Positions 12,663 through 13,582 of a stretch of 13,582 nucleotides of DNA are shown in pieces. The notes beneath the pieces are model-generated. The model was not told where the DNA came from and made no database searches. It saw nothing but the letters and a program-made list of their open reading frames with translations. The stretch lies in NCBI GenBank assembly GCA_947589525.1, contig CANQAW010000023.1:1-13582 (forward strand), in the 5' to 3' direction. Position numbers and translations under genes: made by a program. This DNA comes from Candidatus Gastranaerophilales bacterium. GTDB lineage: Bacteria; Cyanobacteriota; Vampirovibrionia; Gastranaerophilales; Gastranaerophilaceae. The first letter of the stretch is position 1. Each line of letters begins with the position of its first letter.

Positions 12663-13582
12663 ATGAAATTAAAAAAGCTTATTTTGAAAAATTACAGAAA
12701 TTACAATGATTTTGAATATAATTTTTCAAATAACAAAACTTTAATAATCGGAAAAAACGCTCAAGGTAAGACAAATATCTTAGAGGCGGTTTACTATCTT
12801 TGCACTTTAAATTCTTCAAGAATTAAAAAAGACTCAGAATTAATCAACTTTGATTGCAACCATGCTCAAATTAAGGCGTTTGTTGAAAAAACGGATTTAG
12901 AGCTTGAACTGGATGTTTTAATTAATCCTCCTAAAAACAAAGTTTTAAAAGTTAACGGACTTAAAAAATCTAAATCGAAAGATTTTTTAAGGGTTTTATC
13001 AAGCGTTTATTTTTCAAGTTCTGATTTATCCCTGCTTCGAGGCGAACCGCAGGATAGAAGAAAATGGCTTGATAGCGCTATTTTTCAGGTTTATCCGCTG
13101 TACGGGGAAAAACTCGCTAAATTCAATAAAATCCGCCTTCAAAAGGCAAATTATCTCATAAATTCTCAAAACATTGATTTTGATATGCTGGATGTTTTTA
13201 ATCAGCAGTTTAGCGTGCTTTGCGCAAATGTTATTTATTTAAGAAAAAAATATTTGGAAGAAATCGAAAAAATTGCAAAAAATAAACACCTTTCAATTAT
13301 CGAAGGAGAAAATTTATCTTTAAAATATAACTGTGCAATTGAAAATTTTGAATCGGTTCAAGAATTGTCGCAGTTGATTTATCAAAAATTAAAAGAAATC
13401 ACCAAAGAAGAAATTAAAAAAGCGCAATGCCTCATAGGCGCACACAGAGACGACATCGACTTTTTTATAAACGGGATTGATTCTAAAAAATTTGCCTCTC
13501 AAGGTCAGCAAAGAACAATTGTTTTAGCGCTTAAACTTGCCGAGCTTGATATTTTAAAAGAAAAAATCAATCAAACTCCTTT
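12663..13582 (+). CDS. recF: DNA replication/repair protein RecF (3' end cut by window edge)
   Basis: An SMC-like ATPase that loads RecA at gapped DNA together with RecO and RecR. About 306 codons are visible of a usual 350-370; the frame is open to the edge. Landmarks: MKLKKLILKNYRNYNDFEYN, Walker A GKNAQGKT (30-37), YFSSSDLSLLRGEPQDRRKW with the conserved FSPEDL-like element, and ABC signature-like ASQGQQRTIVLALKLAEL near the visible end. Walker B and the D-loop lie beyond the window. The 5' end is a clear ATG without a ribosome site and with a -10-like TATACT eight bases upstream. It is divergent from the kinase-rqcP pair. dnaA/dnaN/gyrB neighbours common elsewhere are not seen on this side. 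Confidence 0.95.
   Translation, partial: MKLKKLILKNYRNYNDFEYNFSNNKTLIIGKNAQGKTNILEAVYYLCTLNSSRIKKDSELINFDCNHAQIKAFVEKTDLELELDVLINPPKNKVLKVNGLKKSKSKDFLRVLSSVYFSSSDLSLLRGEPQDRRKWLDSAIFQVYPLYGEKLAKFNKIRLQKANYLINSQNIDFDMLDVFNQQFSVLCANVIYLRKKYLEEIEKIAKNKHLSIIEGENLSLKYNCAIENFESVQELSQLIYQKLKEITKEEIKKAQCLIGAHRDDIDFFINGIDSKKFASQGQQRTIVLALKLAELDILKEKINQTP

Overview
The window is AT-rich chromosomal DNA from a diderm, flagellated bacterium. It combines flagellar hook genes, an MlaE-type lipid-transport permease, serC, a 6S-like RNA, rqcP and recF. Very low GC, hook genes, MlaE, RqcP and small lineage-type proteins beginning MKISAL together suggest a non-photosynthetic cyanobacterial relative (Vampirovibrionia / Gastranaerophilales type). 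This placement is an inference; nothing in the window proves it, and other AT-rich diderms are not excluded.

Layout. Bases 1-977 hold no credible gene. They are a visibly GC-richer block of palindromic repeats: an inverted-repeat-bounded element (27-248), an AT hairpin that could terminate leftward transcripts (296-324), and a repeat array (357-967) ending 10 bases beyond the flgE stop codon. Bases 978-5979 are a leftward hook-assembly operon, transcribed fliJ-fliK-flgD-flgE: export chaperone, hook-length ruler, hook cap and hook protein. Upstream of it is an MlaE-like permease (leftward), divergent from a rightward GT2-like glycosyltransferase with a Cys-rich tail.

Bases 8451-9444 hold two leftward genes, a small membrane-type hypothetical protein and an exported parvulin-type prolyl isomerase. 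They are separated by a strong terminator and a perfect-consensus sigma70 promoter that would give a leader of about 146 nt. A 6S-like RNA (about 9495-9680) and serC (phosphoserine aminotransferase, serine synthesis) follow rightward, then a second MKISAL hypothetical protein. A leftward pair, PfkB-family kinase and rqcP, overlaps by one base. It diverges from recF (12663 to the edge), which is cut off by the window end.

How it fits together. The best-defined functional unit is the hook operon. serC, rqcP, recF and 6S RNA are housekeeping functions: amino-acid synthesis, rescue of stalled ribosomes, recombinational repair and RNA-polymerase regulation. The less explained items are the modular palindrome block at 1-977, the shared MKISAL N-terminus of two otherwise unlike small proteins, the glycosyltransferase with a six-cysteine tail, and -10 boxes placed so close to start codons that leaderless mRNAs are predicted.
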